From Incurvaria masculella (taxonomy: Eukaryota; Arthropoda; Insecta; Lepidoptera; Incurvariidae): DNA of 64,000 bases. Positions 36,401 to 42,112 of this stretch are shown one piece after another. Under the pieces are notes generated by a model. It ran no database searches. It had not been told where the DNA came from and saw only the letters and a program-made list of their open reading frames with translations. A program made the position numbers and the translations under genes. The DNA lies in the NCBI GenBank assembly GCA_946894095.1, contig OX335665.1, positions 4,474,001 through 4,538,000 of the forward strand. Direction: 5' to 3'. The stretch's first letter is position 1. Each line of letters opens with the position of its first letter.

Positions 36401-39400
36401 ACGTAATCCACCTCCAAAGTTATTGTATAAAACGCGCGAAAAATTGGAACATTAGGACCTTATAACTTAGAAACCAAACACAATTTTACAATGCCAACGG
36501 TCATCAGACATCTAGTTCGATCAAATAAAGCTATTTTGAGCAAAATTTGGGATCTCTGACAAGACATATGGGCGTGATCTTCTTTCCCCATTTGTATAGG
36601 GAGTTGAGCGGGATGGCCCACCTTAAGAGCGCCCTTCCCAAGGGCACTAACTTATTGGCGGGCACGGCACGAAATCTAGCTATTGCACTTCAGCGCCGTC
36701 ACTGGTGCGAAGGAAAAAACATTAAAGACAGTCTCCGTGCTGACGAGGATGCAACATGTCCACAAAGCGGGCAATTCGCGTAGTGTTTGATTTGGTTACA
36801 TTTACAAACGAATAAAATACAAAATGACTTGCAGCTAAAAGTAAATCACGAACGCTGTAGTCGAAAATCAAATAAAAACCACATTGATTGTGAATGTTCA
36901 TGAAACAAGTTAGGCTTGATGAAGAAAATTGTTGAGATGTTTTTGTTTTGTCATTGAGTAATGCAAGTCCTCAATTGCATAAAGCGCACGAAACATTCTT
37001 GATCTTGTAATCTTCGTTTATCGTAGAGGCCGCTCAGCAGGAGCCCTACTACGAACGCTATCGAGTACGCCCAATCGAGAAGGCGATATCGCCTGTCATA
37101 AATATTGAATGCGTTTGACAGTTGGCATCGAAAGCGCTCTCGACACCATCTGTCAAACGCATACAATATTTTTGACAAGCGATATCGCCTTCTCGATAGC
37201 GCTTACTCAACAGCGTTCGTAGTAGGGGCCGAGTGAAGGGGCGTGTGAGCCACGTTTATATTGTTTTATGAAACAAGGCATGGATGGCTAATGCCACACC
37301 TATTGTCACGATACTAGCCCATGGTGCTTTGGGCTAGTAGAACTAGGTGCAATATCCGGTGACGTTAAAATAAAGGACCAAGTGTGAGTTGGACTCGCAC
37401 TCGAAGGGTTCCGTGCCATCGTACAAGATTTAAGACAAAAAATCACGTTTTTTGGTATGGGTGGCCCCCTTTCATTTTTATGATTTTAGAATTTTATCAA
37501 TAAAATTTCAGGTGCATACCTAATACGTTTCATTAGATACAGCCCTGTGACAGACGGGCGGACGGACAGCCTAGTAATAGGGTTCCGTTGGCGCCCTGTG
37601 AGTACGGAACCCTAAAAACGATGTTTAAGCACGTCGCTTTCAGTAAACCATGTGGAGTTGACTCGGCTTCCTTCCATACTATCCATAAAAAGTGAACGTT
37701 AAGGATGTTCCGACCCATACAATGTTTTTTTTTACACAGAACGCAAAAAGTATTGCACTTTAAGGCACGAATTCGTCAAAAATATTAAATATAGCCATAG
37801 TTGTTGCAGCGAAAACATATTCACAATTTCAGGTTTAACGGTTTCGTTGTAATTGCCGATTAGAAGTTTTACACCGTTAGAAGGCGCTGTTAAATAAAAA
37901 TCGTATTTAAATAAATTGTAACAAAACCAATAATCCTGAAATTGTGAAATTGTTTTCGCTGCAAGTAATATGACTATATTAAACTTTTATTATTAATTCG
38001 TGGCTTAAAGTGCAATACTTTTTGCGTTATGTGTGCAAACAACTTTATATGGGTCGGAACAGCCTTAAGGCAATATTGACGTTAACATCTCTCTTTGCAA
38101 CCGGGCCTTAGCTTAAAGGGAAATTCCTTTCATTAATAATCCTATCGATTTATAATAATAATAATTGATAAGGACTCACTTAATTATAACATCGAGAGAA
38201 AAAAAATCTGTGTATATGTATAATAACAGAATATAAGCTGCCCGCTGTATTATTACCCGTGCATGTCGTGATGAGGCTAAGGGATCGGTCGTTCCTAGTT
38301 CGAATTCAATGTAAAATTGTAGATTCCCTTTTTTCATGGAACCCGATGGCTAATACCACGCAATGTCGTCATGATATTAGCGCAATACGCCACATTCCCG
38401 AAGAAATTAGGTGCCATGCCAGGACCTACACTTTATGAGCTATGCTACACTGAACTGAACATGGACAATTCTTATATTCACAATCATATAAGGAAGGTCC
38501 TGGCATGGAACCTATTGTGGTATGATGGTAAAATGTCATGACAGAAAGTTTTGGTATGAGCCATCTATGTCGAGTTACATAAAAAAAGTTAAGTAAATGG
38601 TCTGCTGGTGTCAGTGCACCGCAGAAGCCTCCGGTCGGAGGAGAGACTATACAGACAGCATCATCGTAACCGTCACACACTGGATTTTGGGACACATATA
38701 TATTCCATACAAATACCACTGCCTTCTGTGGAATTTACTTTGATGCGCTCCGTACCTACGCAAGACTCATTTTCGTAGCGTGATCGATCGATACATTCCA
38801 AGCACCTTCTACGACGAATAACAGAACAATCAATAAGTACAAGTTTCTTTGAATAATTGCTGAAGGCAACTATTCCAATTACGCATTGGGTAAATTGGCG
38901 TGTATGACATCTGCCGCGTCATTATGTATGAACAGTACGGAAATAACTCCATGCAGTTCACTAAAGTGACGTGTTTGAACATTGATTAACTCAACCGCCT
39001 CTTCGTGCAATCGGGGCTAAGGGCCGAGTGTACGAAAGCACAAAACATCAAAATCAACGTCAACGTATGATTAAACACGTCACTTTGTATGGACAATACG
39101 GAAATAACTCCATGCAGTTCACTAAAAGTGACGTGTTGTAACATTGATTAACTCGGCCGTCTCTTCGTGCAATCAGGGCACAGACTGCTAAAACCATAAC
39201 CCTTCTTTTTGGCTTCAAAACTCACCCCGCTCTCGTGGCTCGTGGCGGGCGGCAGGCGGCGCGCGCGCTGCCGCAGTGGCGCCGCCGCGTCCGGCGCGCC
39301 GAACGCGAACGCGCGCTCGTCGCGCCCGAGCGCGCCGATGAAGTCCGTATTGACGTACTCGCTGTCGGGGCGCGGGCGCGCGAGCGGCCCCTCCGGCCGG

Positions 39401-39564
39401 CCGCCCGGGTCGCAGATCTGACTGAACGTGTTGAAGTACTCCGCGGCGAGGTCCTGCCGCACGTCGTGCCGCGACTGGTAGTGCTCGAGGTCGCTCATCG
39501 GCGGCGGCTCCGCCGCGAGGAAGTGCTGCTCCATGCTGTCGTGGCGCTTGTACTCGAGCGCCAT
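6385..39564 (-). CDS. da: daughterless orthologue (E-protein, class I bHLH transcription factor), spliced, 3' part outside window
   Basis: Ten exons were joined by eye: 39564-39226, 19837-19654, 18102-17966, 16781-16539, 15425-15285, 10884-10816 (cassette), 9434-9299, 8640-8554, 7728-7602, 6477-6385. All inferred introns are GT-AG and every junction keeps one frame. E-proteins are nuclear obligate dimer partners of tissue-specific bHLH factors and bind E-boxes (CANNTG); in insects Da acts in sex determination, neurogenesis and follicle development. Seen here are the Ser/Pro- and Gly-rich activation part, the conserved R-L-D-D-A-I-N-V-L-R-N-H helix, a K-K-R-K-E basic patch, and the start of the bHLH domain. 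The joined product to the end of exon 10 is 495 codons (518 with the cassette); fly Da is about 710 residues, so roughly the last quarter (HLH and tail) is missing at the left edge. Family assignment is very safe; the N-terminal exon is the least certain part. Confidence 0.93.
6755..7075 (-). repeat. tRNA-derived SINE, diverged 3' part
   Basis: Same family as 46226-46630 (blocks TTATGAGCACGGCTA, AACTGGATGGAAAACA, AATGCGATGG). Lies in the intron between the two exons at 6385 and 7602; the rest of that intron (7076-7601) shows nothing recognised. Confidence 0.65.
7602..7728 (-). CDS. da: da exon, basic K-K-R-K-E patch and glycine run
   Basis: 127 nt, phase 1 to 2. Acceptor CCTTCCGCCCCACAG|AG, donor CGCAG|GTAGTG. 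Product K-K-R-K-E-P-P-D-S-G-V-D-S-K-P-S-S-S-G, A-D-V, a G7-V-G3 run, K-G-S-S-K-R-S-R. Fly Da has K-K-R-K-E at the start and K-G-T-K-R-P-R-R just before the bHLH, so both ends align. The two basic patches look like nuclear localisation signals (inference). The glycine codons are a GGC/GGT run, a likely length-variable site. Confidence 0.9.
8148..8262. mobile_element. half copy of the 195-bp palindromic MITE
   Basis: Shares GGCGATATCGCCTGTCAAAA, TTGTATGCGTTTGACAGTTG and the AGTAGGGG terminus with 9621-9815. One arm is largely lost. Confidence 0.7.
8554..8640 (-). CDS. da: da exon, V-K-M-E-R-L linker
   Basis: 87 nt, phase 1 to 1. Acceptor GTCGTGTTACAG|TG, donor ACAA|GTGAGT. Product V-S-R-L-G-V-M-A-G-A-H-N-L-H-G-E-P-P, then V-K-M-E-R-L-H-L-P-N-T. 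The split codon at the 3' end joins to the next exon as T-K-K-R-K-E, which matches T-K-K-R-K-E of fly Da after its L-K-L-D-R segment. This junction match is strong support even though the exon is short and sits below the size where simple ORF scans would show it. Confidence 0.88.
8790..8905. repeat. imperfect inverted repeat, about 45-bp arms
   Basis: The left arm TTTTTTTGATAAC...ATCCATGATACGCC is mirrored by the right arm GGCGTGTATCATGGAT...GTTATCAAAAAAA. Probably a small MITE in the da intron 8641-9298. Confidence 0.7.
9000..9298. repeat. G-rich purine tract abutting a da donor site
   Basis: About 290 bp almost purely G and A on the plus strand with many GGGGG runs, ending with (GT)n and a run of about 12 G next to the donor at 9298. 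On the transcript strand it is a C-rich pyrimidine tract at the very start of the intron. Confidence 0.85.
9299..9434 (-). CDS. da: da exon with conserved helix M-E-E-R-L-D-D-A-I-N-V-L-R-N-H
   Basis: 136 nt, phase 0 to 1. Acceptor GGGTGACGCAG|GGC, donor GCCG|GTCAGT. The product opens G-A-R-M-E-E-R-L-D-D-A-I-N-V-L-R-N-H-A-E, almost identical to fly Da at this place and close to R-L-D-D-A-I-H-V-L-R-N-H of vertebrate E-proteins, where the helix belongs to the second activation region. It continues A-P-D-L-F-P-G-E-L and a histidine/alanine stretch (H-A-H-A-H-H-A-H-H-A-P). Directly after the donor the intron is C-rich on the transcript strand (a C run, then CA repeats, then several hundred nt of pyrimidines), unusual for this AT-rich gene and possibly relevant to splicing. 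Confidence 0.95.
9621..9815. mobile_element. 195-bp palindromic MITE
   Basis: Near-perfect inverted repeat from CTGGGCCCCTACTACGAACG to its complement CGTAGTAGGGGCCCAG. Nested blocks GGCGATATCGCC and GCGTTTGACAG appear in both arms. RNA across it would form one long hairpin. It is 187 bp upstream of the helix exon at 9434, within the intron to the cassette exon. Confidence 0.85.
10376..10754. mobile_element. 379-bp MITE with TTAA ends, copy 1
   Basis: Ends TTAAGAACGGCCCGTAAGC and GCTTACGTGCCGTCCACCTTAA. A second copy is at 43665-44040. No ORF. Its right edge is 62 bp from the donor of the cassette exon at 10816. Confidence 0.75.
10816..10884 (-). CDS. da: da cassette exon, second copy of the E-protein helix
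   Basis: 69 nt (23 codons), phase 0 to 0. The splice signals are the best in the gene: a pyrimidine tract of about 30 nt, mostly T and C, leading to GGGCAG|GCG, and donor ATC|GTGAGT. Product A-G-A-S-E-Q-Q-R-L-D-E-A-I-V-F-L-R-D-H-S plus E-V-I. Against the next exon (G-A-R-M-E-E-R-L-D-D-A-I-N-V-L-R-N-H-A-E) 11 of 21 aligned residues are identical, including R-L-D, A-I, L-R and H. It is therefore a diverged tandem duplicate of the helix exon. Because it starts and ends in phase 0 while the next exon ends in phase 1, it can be included or skipped but cannot replace that exon without a frameshift. Whether it is used in mRNA is inferred, not seen. Confidence 0.8.
10885..12797 (-). other. da intron, first part, no gene
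   Basis: AT-rich. An (ATT)n microsatellite is at about 11820-11840 and (ACAT)n near 12582-12595. Short chance ORFs at 11956-12264 have no recognisable product. Nothing else seen. Confidence 0.6.
12798..12996. mobile_element. palindromic MITE of about 198 bp
   Basis: Left arm GTTGATTAGCTTAATCGCCA and right arm TGGCGATTAAGCTAATCAGC are complementary; arms are about 60 bp with a diverged loop. Confidence 0.75.
12997..15284 (-). other. da intron, second part
   Basis: Contains a 4-unit telomere-type repeat at 13616-13636 and a block at 14465-14545 (CATGGTGGGGTCATGCAC) that recurs inverted at 18745-18800. At 15115-15265 a direct duplication of an ATCTATGGCTAT...GATGAGTTC block of about 95 bp ends next to the donor at 15284. 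Otherwise unrecognised AT-rich sequence. Confidence 0.6.
15285..15425 (-). CDS. da: da exon 5, Ala/Pro-rich linker
   Basis: 141 nt, phase 0 to 0. Acceptor CGTCCCCCGTGCAG|GGC, donor ATG|GTAGGT. Product: G-Q-W-M-A-S-E-L-A-S-P-P-P-A-A, an alanine-rich stretch with A-L-A-N-G-A-G-L-P-N-G, ending V-A-V-F-A-P-V-M. Fly Da has W at the start and A-S-E-M-V-P plus A-S-V-F-Q at the end of the same segment, just before the M-E-E-R-L-D-D helix. G+C is about 75-80%. A short duplication of the downstream intron (repeat of an ATCTATGGCTAT block) lies at 15115-15265. Confidence 0.85.
15512..15790 (+). repeat. 280-bp interspersed repeat, copy 1
   Basis: Shares GTAGCTCAACTCAGGCGAT, CGGGGTTGTCACTTAAATAT and GATTACATCCAGTAGC blocks (in reverse order and strand) with 22300-22575. 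Unclassified. Confidence 0.7.
15791..16538 (-). other. da intron, no gene
   Basis: No repeat or coding signal recognised apart from short chance frames. Confidence 0.5.
16539..16781 (-). CDS. da: da exon 4, S-S-Y-G-S-N-P-A-T-P-V-N-S-P-P-P segment
   Basis: The donor is CAG|GTACGG at 16538, phase 0. Product includes A-L-R-R-Q-M-Y-P-A-G-G-G, H-A-G-S-V-S-S-Y-G-S-N-P-A-T-P-V-N-S-P-P-P and H-H-L-S-H-L-H-N-G-Q. Fly Da has A-L-R-Q-Q-M-Y followed by S-F-G-S-N-P-S-T-P-V-N-S-P-P-P, so this is one of the safest matches. The 5' boundary is less sure. The only phase-0 acceptors are CCAATTTAG at 16782, which gives 81 codons and keeps A-L-R-R-Q-M-Y, and GTCGGCAG at 16722, which gives 61 codons. I chose 16781 because of the conserved A-L-R-x-Q-M-Y. 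That acceptor sits exactly at the end of a MITE terminal repeat. Confidence 0.88.
16781..16820. repeat. solo terminal repeat of the 310-bp MITE at the exon 4 acceptor
   Basis: CTAAATTGGCGTATACGCCA followed by AACCGATCGGCT matches the left terminus of the MITE at 26571-26880. Its outer end supplies the CCAATTTAG acceptor inferred for da exon 4. Confidence 0.6.
16955..17960. repeat. 121-bp minisatellite in da intron 3, about 8 units plus the exon flank
   Basis: Tandem units of 118-123 bp with two subtypes: A (CGTATCCTAAACTACCAGGG) and B (CGTCCCTGATCTACCAGGGC). Subtype B is at about 17318, 17678 and 17918; the rest are A. Each unit holds CCGCTTGTTGCCGGAACCTA. On the transcript strand most units contain CAAGCGGTGAGTTGC or CAAGCGGTGTGTTGC, a near copy of the true donor CAAGCGGTAAGTTGC of exon 3. 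The second unit has lost this part. Plus-strand open frames through the array arise only because the units lack stops. Confidence 0.9.
17966..18102 (-). CDS. da: da exon 3, L-P-x-M-S-S-F-R segment
   Basis: 137 nt, phase 1 to 0. Acceptor TTTTCGCTTGCAG|GC, donor GCG|GTAAGT. Product: M-A-G-A-G-G-D-V-G-G-A, then V-E-L-P-L-P-P-M-S-S-F-R-A-A-A-P-H-H-S-P and T-E-M-L-V-T-K-A-S-L-Q-A. Fly Da has G-L-P-P-I-S-S-F-R and vertebrate E-proteins S-L-P-P-M-S-T-F at the matching place, so this is a confident orthologous exon. The donor flank is remarkable: the adjoining intron is a 121-bp minisatellite whose units each contain a near copy of the last exon bases and donor (see the repeat at 16955-17960). Confidence 0.93.
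18103..19653 (-). other. da intron between exons 2 and 3
   Basis: Contains the inverted partner of the 14465-14545 block (18745-18800). A 19236-19290 piece with GGCGTACGCCATATGCCG recurs inverted at 57478-57498. Frames on both strands at 18600-19160 are open by chance; nothing recognised in them. Confidence 0.55.
19654..19837 (-). CDS. da: da exon 2, Gly/Pro/Tyr-rich activation region
   Basis: 184 nt, phase 0 to 1. Acceptor TTGTTTGCAG|TAC, donor CCGG|GTACGT. It codes Y-G-S-D-E-F-G-H-D-S-P-S-R-Y, nine glycines, then Y-Q-E-P-T-Y-Y-A-P and W-G-Y-Q-P-P-P-Y ending N-M-S-P. The order Y/F-x-x-D-S-P-x-Y-x-S-x-K, then D-x-W, then Y-x-x-M, resembles the vertebrate TCF4/TCF12 segment that follows the first activation domain. 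The polyglycine run is GGC/GGG-rich and could vary in length. A tail of the AATAAACA-ended repeat lies about 40 bp upstream, and a 200-bp tandem array starts about 115 bp upstream. Confidence 0.9.
19875..19940 (+). repeat. 3' end of a LINE-like repeat with AATAAACA tail
   Basis: ATGATAAAATATGACAAATC, then CTATGGATGATGAATAAACA. The same terminus is seen at 53120-53335 and, inverted, at 54740-54905 and 49375-49420. Confidence 0.65.
19952..20936. repeat. 200-bp tandem array, about 4.5 units, dimeric pattern
   Basis: Units begin CAGTGCGCTACTAAACCGCC or CAGTGCGCTGCTACACCGCC at about 19955, 20178, 20377, 20586 and 20784. Types alternate, so the true period is about 408 bp. Each unit has GTTACGTGGGTTGGGTGTAC, ACACCAAAAGTTACC and a CACTCACAAACACA run. 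It sits just upstream of da exon 2. Confidence 0.85.
20937..21656. other. intronic sequence after the 200-bp array
   Basis: A short AT hairpin around TTGTTGAATGTATATACAT is at 20955-21000. CA-rich low-complexity sequence follows at 21060-21140, then AT-rich DNA. No gene. Confidence 0.6.
21657..21960 (+). repeat. GTGCGAGTCGGACTCGCAC repeat, copy 2
   Basis: Head palindrome imperfect; subterminal inverted repeats and a broken GACG tract present; ends ACGGAACCCTAAAAAG. Confidence 0.85.
22300..22575 (-). repeat. 280-bp interspersed repeat, copy 2
   Basis: Inverted relative to 15512-15790; shares GGATTACATCCAGTAGCTCA and CACCTGTACAGGCACA. Fragments also near 5215 and 54660. Confidence 0.7.
22890..23060. 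repeat. inverted repeat with about 60-bp arms
   Basis: The left arm runs from TGTTACTAATAAACGCTGAT to ACAATGTTTTGTCC; the right arm runs from GGGACAAAACATTGT to TTTATTAGTAATGGGG. Probably a foldback MITE. Confidence 0.75.
23440..23689 (+). repeat. GTGCGAGTCGGACTCGCAC repeat, copy 3
   Basis: Preceded by AAAAAACCGGCCAAGTGCGAG; ends ACGGAACCCTAAAAACCGGC, which is also the start of copy 4. Confidence 0.85.
23688..23985 (+). repeat. GTGCGAGTCGGACTCGCAC repeat, copy 4, head to tail with copy 3
   Basis: Diverged head palindrome; GACG tract reduced; ends GGTACGGAACCCTGAAAAC. Direct abutment suggests insertion into the A-rich tail of copy 3. Confidence 0.85.
23990..24350 (-). repeat. tRNA-derived SINE copy
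   Basis: Plus-strand text runs from TTTTTTATGCAACCAGACAT (SINE tail in reverse) through CATGCCAGGACCTTCC and TGGATGGAAAACACGG to the B-box-like block GCGAACCCAGACC. Confidence 0.8.
24608..25124. mobile_element. non-autonomous element with GGAGGTC ends, copy 1
   Basis: Ends GGAGGTCGCGACAAAAATGG and, inverted, TGTCGTGACGTCC; inner blocks AAGGTAAATGG / CCATTTACCTTATCG are also inverted. A second full copy is at 52449-53003, and a partial one is at 57035-57260. Confidence 0.75.
25294..26236. mobile_element. 943-bp element with GCAGCGGGAGCACAAAT inverted ends
   Basis: The 17-bp terminus at 25295-25312 is found inverted at 26213-26232. The interior has no long frame. Unclassified DNA transposon remnant; single copy in the window. 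Confidence 0.65.
26237..26570. other. intronic sequence, nothing recognised
   Basis: AT-rich; no repeat family or coding signal recognised. Confidence 0.4.
26571..26880. mobile_element. 310-bp MITE
   Basis: Termini CCTAAATTGGCGTTTACGGC and GGCGTAAACGCCAATTTGGG are inverted repeats extending over AACCGATCGACT. A related copy without the right end is at 40724-40970; a solo terminus is at 16781. Confidence 0.8.
27105..27260 (+). repeat. GTGCGAGTCGGACTCGCAC repeat, copy 5, 5'-truncated
   Basis: Keeps TTTTTTGTATGGGG, ATTACGGTTGAGGAGATACA, GGCTTAGTAATAGGG and the final GAACCCTAAAAAA. Confidence 0.8.
27930..28088. mobile_element. 158-bp MITE with ACACGTCACTTTTA blocks, copy 1
   Basis: Ends GCCCCGGTTGCACGAAG and CTTCGTGCACTTGGCCCT; inner inverted blocks AACACGTCACTTT / AAAGTGACGTGTTTG. 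Full copies also at 39021-39180 and 61819-61978; fragments at 37618, 38940, 42400 and 61555. Confidence 0.75.
28376..28740 (-). repeat. tRNA-derived SINE copy
   Basis: Same blocks as 46226-46630, including the A-rich tail (reverse) and TTTGAACCCAGACCTCTGG. Confidence 0.8.
29272..29555 (-). repeat. GTGCGAGTCGGACTCGCAC repeat, copy 6
   Basis: Plus text begins TTTTTAGGGTTCCGTACCCA and ends GTGCGAGTCCGACTCGCACTT. Confidence 0.85.
29590..31150. repeat. old, strongly diverged tandem array
   Basis: Recurrent blocks CAAGAATC, TCTCCGGAAA, ACCAGGGAGCG, AAGGCGGAAGG and CATTTACAGAGC at irregular 60-150-bp spacing throughout. Frames here (for example 30815-31150 plus) have no recognised product. Confidence 0.6.
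31301..31325 (+). repeat. interstitial telomere-type repeat, 5 units
   Basis: AGGTT x 5, the insect TTAGG telomere motif. Confidence 0.85.
31330..33536. other. long intron sequence, nothing recognised
   Basis: AT-rich DNA with no clear repeat family of this window and no coding signal. Confidence 0.5.
33537..33846 (-). repeat. GTGCGAGTCGGACTCGCAC repeat, copy 7
   Basis: Complete; plus text ends GTGCGAGTCCGACTCGCAC then TTGGCCGGC. Confidence 0.85.
34290..34730. other. GC-rich intronic island with a tRNA-like B box on the minus strand
   Basis: GC-rich DNA without a convincing exon. On the minus strand GCGGGGTTCGATTCCTGACG is a good pol III B-box context; no cloverleaf found, so a tRNA-derived repeat is more likely than a tRNA gene. 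A GTAGCTGGAGGTGGTTA block near 34629 recurs at 60286. Confidence 0.45.
35036..35606. mobile_element. 550-bp TTAA element, copy c
   Basis: Intact TTAA at both ends; same orientation as copy a; right terminus GGGATGGCCCACCTTAA. Confidence 0.85.
36091..36626. mobile_element. 550-bp TTAA element, copy d, left terminus deleted
   Basis: The left edge is TTAATCGGGACTAACTC: the TTAA remains but about 16 bp of terminal repeat is gone. Right end complete. Confidence 0.8.
36623..37017. mobile_element. TTAA element, copy e, diverged subfamily, 3'-truncated
   Basis: Starts in the same TTAA that ends copy d, with TTAAGAGCGCCCTTCCCAAG, then the family body at lower similarity. Confidence 0.7.
37040..37230. 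mobile_element. palindromic MITE, second full copy
   Basis: Same family as 9621-9815: AGCCCTACTACGAACGCTAT to its complement CGTTCGTAGTAGGGGCC. Confidence 0.85.
37258..37350 (-). repeat. tRNA-derived SINE tail fragment
   Basis: GGCATGGATGGCTAATGCCA and the start of the body only. Confidence 0.6.
37374..37619 (+). repeat. GTGCGAGTCGGACTCGCAC repeat, copy 8
   Basis: Head GTGTGAGTTGGACTCGCAC, tail GTACGGAACCCTAAAAAC; GACG tract short. Confidence 0.85.
38330..38600. repeat. inverted pair of SINE fragments
   Basis: A minus-oriented SINE tail (38330-38475) faces a plus-oriented one (38478-38600); both carry the CCAGGACCT/AGGTCCTGG block, giving a potential hairpin. Confidence 0.7.
39021..39180. 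mobile_element. 158-bp MITE, copy 2, next to da exon 1
   Basis: GGGCCGAGTGTACGAAAGC to CTTCGTGCAATCAGGGC, 46 bp from the donor of exon 1. A fragment of the same family precedes it at 38940-39015. Confidence 0.75.
39226..39564 (-). CDS. da: da exon 1 (probable first coding exon, 113 codons)
   Basis: GC-rich open block (about two thirds G+C in AT-rich surroundings). The ATG at 39564 has A at -3 and G at +4, and an in-frame TAA lies about 60 nt upstream, so this is the likely start. The product begins M-A-L-E-Y-K-R-H-D-S, contains S-D-L-E-H-Y and A-E-Y-F-N-T-F-S-Q-I-C, and ends S-H-E-S-G. The donor is GGG|GTGAGT at 39225, phase 0, which fits the phase-0 acceptor of the exon at 19837. I do not recognise a clear match to the fly Da N-terminus (M-H-L-Y-E-V-F), so membership rests on strand, phase, base composition and lack of any other gene. 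An acceptor just before the ATG (ACAAG|ATG) is possible; the region upstream has no good pyrimidine tract, so it may be 5' UTR instead. Confidence 0.66.
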
Positions 39565-39625
39565 CTTGTCTTCGTCAGGGACGCCGCGCGGACCGCATCG
39601 CTTCACTTTCCCACTATTTGATTAA
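39565..39625 (-). promoter_or_regulatory. putative 5' UTR and start context of da exon 1
   Basis: Immediately upstream of the ATG at 39564 the transcript strand reads GAAGACAAG|ATGG, a strong context for initiation. The frame is open back to an in-frame TAA at about 39622. No good pyrimidine tract precedes it, so this stretch may be true 5' UTR rather than intron; the alternative is an upstream exon spliced at AAG|ATG. Confidence 0.4.
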
Positions 39626-40723
39626 CGTCCTTCGGTTTGTGTCGCTCGTTGCGTCCTCACGCATCACTTCGAACAATAAACGCGTGGGTCTGATCTCGAA
39701 AGAACATCAGTAAATAAATTGCACGGAATTTAAGGCTTTGGCACGGTTCTTCAGGGTTATGAGTGAGCGTCAAATGTGGAGCGAGGAAACCAAATTTCGA
39801 GTGAAAACTTTCTAAAAGCGACATCTTACTCAAGAACGGATCAAGGATTCCGTTTATGAGGGGGGGGCGAGAGTCAGACAATTCTGGGATAAGGAAATGA
39901 TAAGATCGCGCAGTGATTTTAGATGAAGGGTCATGACAAATTTGGAAAGCGGAATAAATAAAAAGGTTATGGTCCCGAAGAAAAATTACGTGCTTTTTGC
40001 AATGTTCTAAAAATAAAATCAGCAGTGGAGGTAATCTCTTGTCAAAATGGGAGGAATTGGGAGGGCAAGGGCTTTGGAATTGGTTGAAATAAAATACCAA
40101 AGTCGTGACGAAAGGGGGGGATCGCACCCGTTGCCCCCATTGGATCCGCTCCTGATCACACTTTGTCGTACATATTCAGTATTGACAAGGAATGTGACAT
40201 CACACGTGAATGTTTTAACGAATCGTTGAAAGCTATCATCGAAACGGCTTTAACACGAAAATGTGAATGCGAACAATAGCCTTTGCGTTGCGAACAACGA
40301 TAGCCGCACACGGTGATCCAACTTTCTCTCAGAAATCCGCCATTTCCACGCATGCGCGCACCGATTAAACGCAGAGAGAGAAAAGTATTAGAACACCGAT
40401 TGAACAGTCACAAAAACCTGTCAATCGCACAGGCCTCGACAAAAGATGCACCTTTCCTCCTTTGGGACAACCCTTTCGTGAGCCGCCAAGCCCCGACAAT
40501 TGCACGCCGCGCCGCAGACAATGGGGCCAGGGTTGCCACAAAAGGCAGTCCAGGTACCATTTTTGCATTCAATCATTTCATATGCATGGGAACGTCAGAA
40601 TGTGTCCCACGTCCTGACGAGGCGGAATTATGAAACCATGTCAAATGCTTTCAATTGGAATACGATATTGTATTATTATTATCAAGTTCTGCAACTATTT
40701 CCGAGCAACTAGTTCACGTCAAA
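39626..40723. other. upstream of da exon 1, nothing recognised
   Basis: Long chance frames on both strands at 39657-40127 and 40313-40633 without a recognisable product. Confidence 0.5.
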
Positions 40724-40970
40724 CCTAAATTGGGGTTTACGTAATTTCGAAGTTACGTAAAAACCGTCAAATCCGTACGAGTTTTACTTCTTCAACTAAT
40801 CAAAAACAAAGACGGACTACCGATTTGCATGAAAACGCGGAGTCGGCGTAAACGGCAACGGCAAAGTATTTACGGCGAAGAAGCGCAAGTTTCAAATCAA
40901 ACTGTGATGATGTGATGTGAGTTCGCTTAACGCCTACTGCGGCGCACTTCGATTTTCTATACGTTCGTAT
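40724..40970. mobile_element. 310-bp MITE, partial copy
   Basis: Shares CCTAAATTGG, GAAAACGCGGAGTCGGCGTA and GTTCGCTTAACGCC with 26571-26880. Confidence 0.7.
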
Positions 40971-41038
40971 TAAAAAAAAAAACATAGACAGAGATTTCAT
41001 TTTTTTATCTATTTCTTTATTTATTTATTTACTTCTTT

Positions 41039-41135
41039 TAGAATCCAAAATTTCAAAAACCTAGGAAAACATTAAGAGCATGGAAACTGTTATCTTCCGT
41101 AGCATGGTAAATTGATAGGGTAACGCCTCTCTTAC
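41039..41135 (+). repeat. 100-bp repeat, copy 1 of 3
   Basis: TTTCAAAAACCTAGGAAAAC, AAGAGCATG, GATAGGGTAACG blocks; other copies at 49853-49950 and 59858-59955. Unclassified. Confidence 0.65.
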
Positions 41136-41345
41136 GAAATCTAATATGGAATTGATTAATTTATTTCTTAATGTGCTTTTGTAATGTCTGTGGTGGGTTT
41201 ATATTGAAGTTGCTTTCAGAAAAAAATCTGTTGACAGGCAATTTTGTGAAGAAAATAACATGCAAATAAAATGTCACCACACTACACTAAAACAGGTTAA
41301 AGCACCCTTCGAAAAGACATAAATTGTATCGCCACGCGTTAGAAA

Positions 41346-41543
41346 AGCCGTCCAAGTGCGAGTCAGACTCGCACACGAAGGGTTCCGTTTAATTTTACCT
41401 ATTCGTTGCTATAGCGGCAAAATAAATACACACTCTGTGAACATTTCAACGGTTCATGAGATAGAGCCCTGTGACAGACGGACGGATATCGGAGGCTTAG
41501 TAGTAGGGTTCAGTTTTCACCCTTTGGGTACGGAACCCTAAAA
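41346..41543 (+). repeat. GTGCGAGTCGGACTCGCAC repeat, copy 9, internally deleted
   Basis: Head, TTACCTATTCGTTGC block, and tail ACGGAACCCTAAAAAAGG. Confidence 0.85.
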
Positions 41544-42112
41544 AAGGAAAAAATAAATAAAAAAGTTTGCGTAACTCTATGCCGGAACTTAGCGGGTATC
41601 CCTTGCCCACTGAGCAGGAGCGACGACGCGAAAGGAGCATAGCGTCGCGCAAAGATGAACACGGATTCGCCACCCGGGTGAGCGCGTCAATCAGAAACGA
41701 GCAAAGAAGGAGGAGAGTGGCGACAGAAATTAGCGTGGCCACGTATTAGTGATCATACATACACTGAAGGCATCGCCGGCCGCTCACTTCGCTTAATCTA
41801 ACCGCATGGAGTTGACTCGGCCGGAAGGCCGACTAGACCCGGGCCTAGGGCGGCCAGATATTAGGGGCGGCTAATCGCGGCAATACTGATGCGAACAAGA
41901 AAACGACACCAAAGGGCAGTGCACTAAAGCATACATGCAGTATTACGTCTGCTTACCTGGAACCAAAACAAGGGCTTATTTCTTCAGGGGCCTAAGTTCG
42001 GAACCGATTTTGATAAAACTTGGCTGGAAAGTAATTTCATATGATACGTCTCAGTAAATGGTGAGCCGAGAAGGGGGCTGGTACTACACGGCCTAGGGCA
42101 GCTAAGCACTGT

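Noticed and set aside
39235..39621. Long plus-strand frame opposite da exon 1
   Set aside because: Antisense shadow of a GC-rich exon; it has no recognisable product, while the minus frame has good start context and donor.
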